64,000 nucleotides of DNA. Source: Pyrinomonadaceae bacterium. GTDB lineage: Bacteria; Acidobacteriota; Blastocatellia; Pyrinomonadales; Pyrinomonadaceae. Position numbers and translations under genes: made by a program. The stretch covers positions 1-64,000 of the forward strand of contig JACMJZ010000032.1 of NCBI GenBank assembly GCA_014380365.1. Direction: 5' to 3'. Of this stretch, positions 62,693-64,000 are shown in pieces (position 1 is the stretch's first letter; each line of letters starts with the position of its first letter). The notes beneath the pieces were generated by a model. That model was not told where the DNA came from and did no database searches. It saw only the letters and a program-made list of their open reading frames with translations.

Positions 62693-64000
62693 TCACGGTT
62701 TTAAGCTCCGTTCAATTGCGGCCTTCAACCCTTCATAGGAAGGATCGGTAACTCGTCTGCCGTTAACAAAGAACACGGGCGCGCTCGAAACCCCAACCCT
62801 TTGCCCGTCGAGCCGATCGCGCAGGATCTTGTCTGCAAACTTGCCGCTGTCCAGGGCGGAGTCAAACCGCGTCCGATCCAACCCCAACGTACTCGCGTAT
62901 TGTTTGAGCCGGTCGACCTGAAGCGCTGCCTGATTGCGATAGAGGAGCGCCACATAATCCCAGTACTTGCCCTGCTCGCGTGCGGCTTCCGCAGCTTCAG
63001 CGGCTTTCGCGGAGTTCTCGTACTGCGCGAGGGGAAAATCCCTGACTACGAATCTTACGCGAGTGCCATATTCCGCAATCAAGCGTTCGACCACAGAGTA
63101 TTGTTTCGCGCAATTTGGACACTGAAAGTCGGTGAACTCAATCACAGTGACTGACGTACCTGGGTTTCCCCGAGCGGGTTGATCGTCCACCGCAATTTGA
63201 TACAACGGTTGCTGTGGAGGAGTCAGAAACATCTGGACTTGTGCCGCGCTGCGCAACCGCGCGGCGAAGTCTGACTGAGCGCTGGTTAACGCCCGCTCTT
63301 TGAGATACTCAAGAAGTTGCGTTTTGACCTGGGCAAACTCGCCGTTAATCCGCTCCCGGTTTTCGTTGTAAAACTTCAGTGCGTCAGCCTCAGAAATCGC
63401 CGGGACCTTTGCAGTCACTTCGGTTGCCAGCAGCGAAGTCGTAGTGATGGCCCGCTTTTTTGCTTCCTGCTCAAGGAGTGCGTCGTTAATTCTTACGTCA
63501 ATCTCCCGCTTGCGTAGTTCGTAGACTGATTCCTGTACGCTGAAAATCAAAGGCTTCAAACTGTCCTCAACGTCGCCGGAAGTAATGTTCTTGGCGTTGA
63601 CGGTGGCAAAGACGCGCGCTCGCGCAGCCGGGGTCAGGCCTGGCGTTACCGCTTCGTTCGAAATCTTGAGCACGCCCGCGGCTCGCAGCCGGTCGGCCAG
63701 CTTCTTCGCAGCATCTCGCTGCCTTTGGTCAGTGAGGTAACCGATAATGTCCTGCCTGACGTTAGTAAACTCGGAAGTGATCCGTGCCTTGTTTTGATCG
63801 TAGAAGGCCCGCGCTTCGGCCTCCGTGGGCGCAGCCACCTTCGCGACCACCTCGGCTTCCAGCAGTTTTGTAGTATTCATTCCGCGCTTCTTCGCTTCAG
63901 CTTCCAGCAGAAAAGAATTGATTTGCAGGTCCACTTCGCGCGTGCGTGCGTCGATGACCTGTTGCTGAAGGTCCCGGATGCGCTTTTGAGTCTCTTCGCT
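62693..64000 (-). CDS. SurA-like/thioredoxin fusion protein, 5' end outside the window
   Basis: Partial: the frame is open to the window edge, giving 435 visible residues. Two tandem modules of about 110 residues (REVDLQINSFLLEAEAKKRG... and REIDVRINDALLEQEAKKRA...) are clearly duplicates and resemble the SurA/PpiC N-terminal chaperone region. The C-terminal ~180 residues form a DsbA-type thioredoxin domain with the redox motif CPNC in TDFQCPNCAKQYSVVERL and a cis-Pro region SSAPVFFVNGR. Likely a periplasmic or lipid-anchored thiol oxidoreductase or foldase. Confidence 0.83.
   Translation of the reverse strand, partial: SEETQKRIRDLQQQVIDARTREVDLQINSFLLEAEAKKRGMNTTKLLEAEVVAKVAAPTEAEARAFYDQNKARITSEFTNVRQDIIGYLTDQRQRDAAKKLADRLRAAGVLKISNEAVTPGLTPAARARVFATVNAKNITSGDVEDSLKPLIFSVQESVYELRKREIDVRINDALLEQEAKKRAITTTSLLATEVTAKVPAISEADALKFYNENRERINGEFAQVKTQLLEYLKERALTSAQSDFAARLRSAAQVQMFLTPPQQPLYQIAVDDQPARGNPGTSVTVIEFTDFQCPNCAKQYSVVERLIAEYGTRVRFVVRDFPLAQYENSAKAAEAAEAAREQGKYWDYVALLYRNQAALQVDRLKQYASTLGLDRTRFDSALDSGKFADKILRDRLDGQRVGVSSAPVFFVNGRRVTDPSYEGLKAAIERSLKP

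Overview
The window reads as ordinary chromosome of an uncultured or little-studied Acidobacteriota bacterium, most likely class Blastocatellia. That placement is inferred from moderately high GC, a VWFA-related protein of the acidobacterial type, many secreted proteins with Ser/Pro/Thr-rich linkers, and the gene mix. There is no rRNA, phage, IS transposase or CRISPR array. About 45 protein genes and one tRNA (selenocysteine) can be supported.

Layout. 0-5.4 kb: glutamine synthetase and its adenylyltransferase (glnA-glnE), a small zinc-ribbon protein and an SRPBCC protein. 5.5-12.5 kb: a secreted PIG-L deacetylase and an iron-type ABC importer (binding lipoprotein, ATPase, fused permease). 12.7-18 kb: housekeeping (gatA, gatC, DUF721, maf, an SDR, YceI). 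18-23.9 kb: a benzoyl-CoA epoxidation cluster (boxC, boxB, a TetR regulator, two enoyl-CoA hydratases) with a recognisable promoter and operator. 24-30 kb: tRNA-Sec, dprA, topA, an M28 peptidase. 30-31.7 kb: a three-gene envelope/stress module (DUF883-like, holin-X-like, DUF3618-like). 31.9-39.3 kb: a TetR-controlled RND efflux operon. 39.5-49 kb: DinB-like, endonuclease/phosphatase and metallo-beta-lactamase proteins, two bacillithiol genes (bshB1, bshA), Nfu and secreted proteins of unknown role. 49-64 kb: VWA protein, a four-helix-bundle (23S rRNA IVS-type) gene, selB, small membrane proteins, a GH5-like hydrolase, a GT39-like transferase, an APC permease, an aminotransferase and a truncated SurA-like/thioredoxin fusion.

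The striking feature is the density and nature of the non-coding repeats. Two classes occur. (1) Ten loci carry short tandem arrays with a 7-bp period. Most are paired with an inverted array of the same unit; the unit differs from locus to locus, but the architecture and the placement (filling intercistronic gaps, abutting start or stop codons) stay the same. One such pair encloses a four-helix-bundle IVS-type gene, the layout of an rRNA intervening sequence but outside rRNA. (2) At least a dozen unrelated palindromic families of 30-220 bp occur, many in two or more copies. Several repeats are read in frame as protein: in SelB, a TetR regulator, a TolC-type protein and an APC permease. Others supply the stop codon of the adjacent gene. 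This looks like a very active repeat-generating system whose products are tolerated inside coding sequences, comparable in outcome to Rickettsia palindromic elements and in layout to REPIN/RAYT or rRNA IVS elements.
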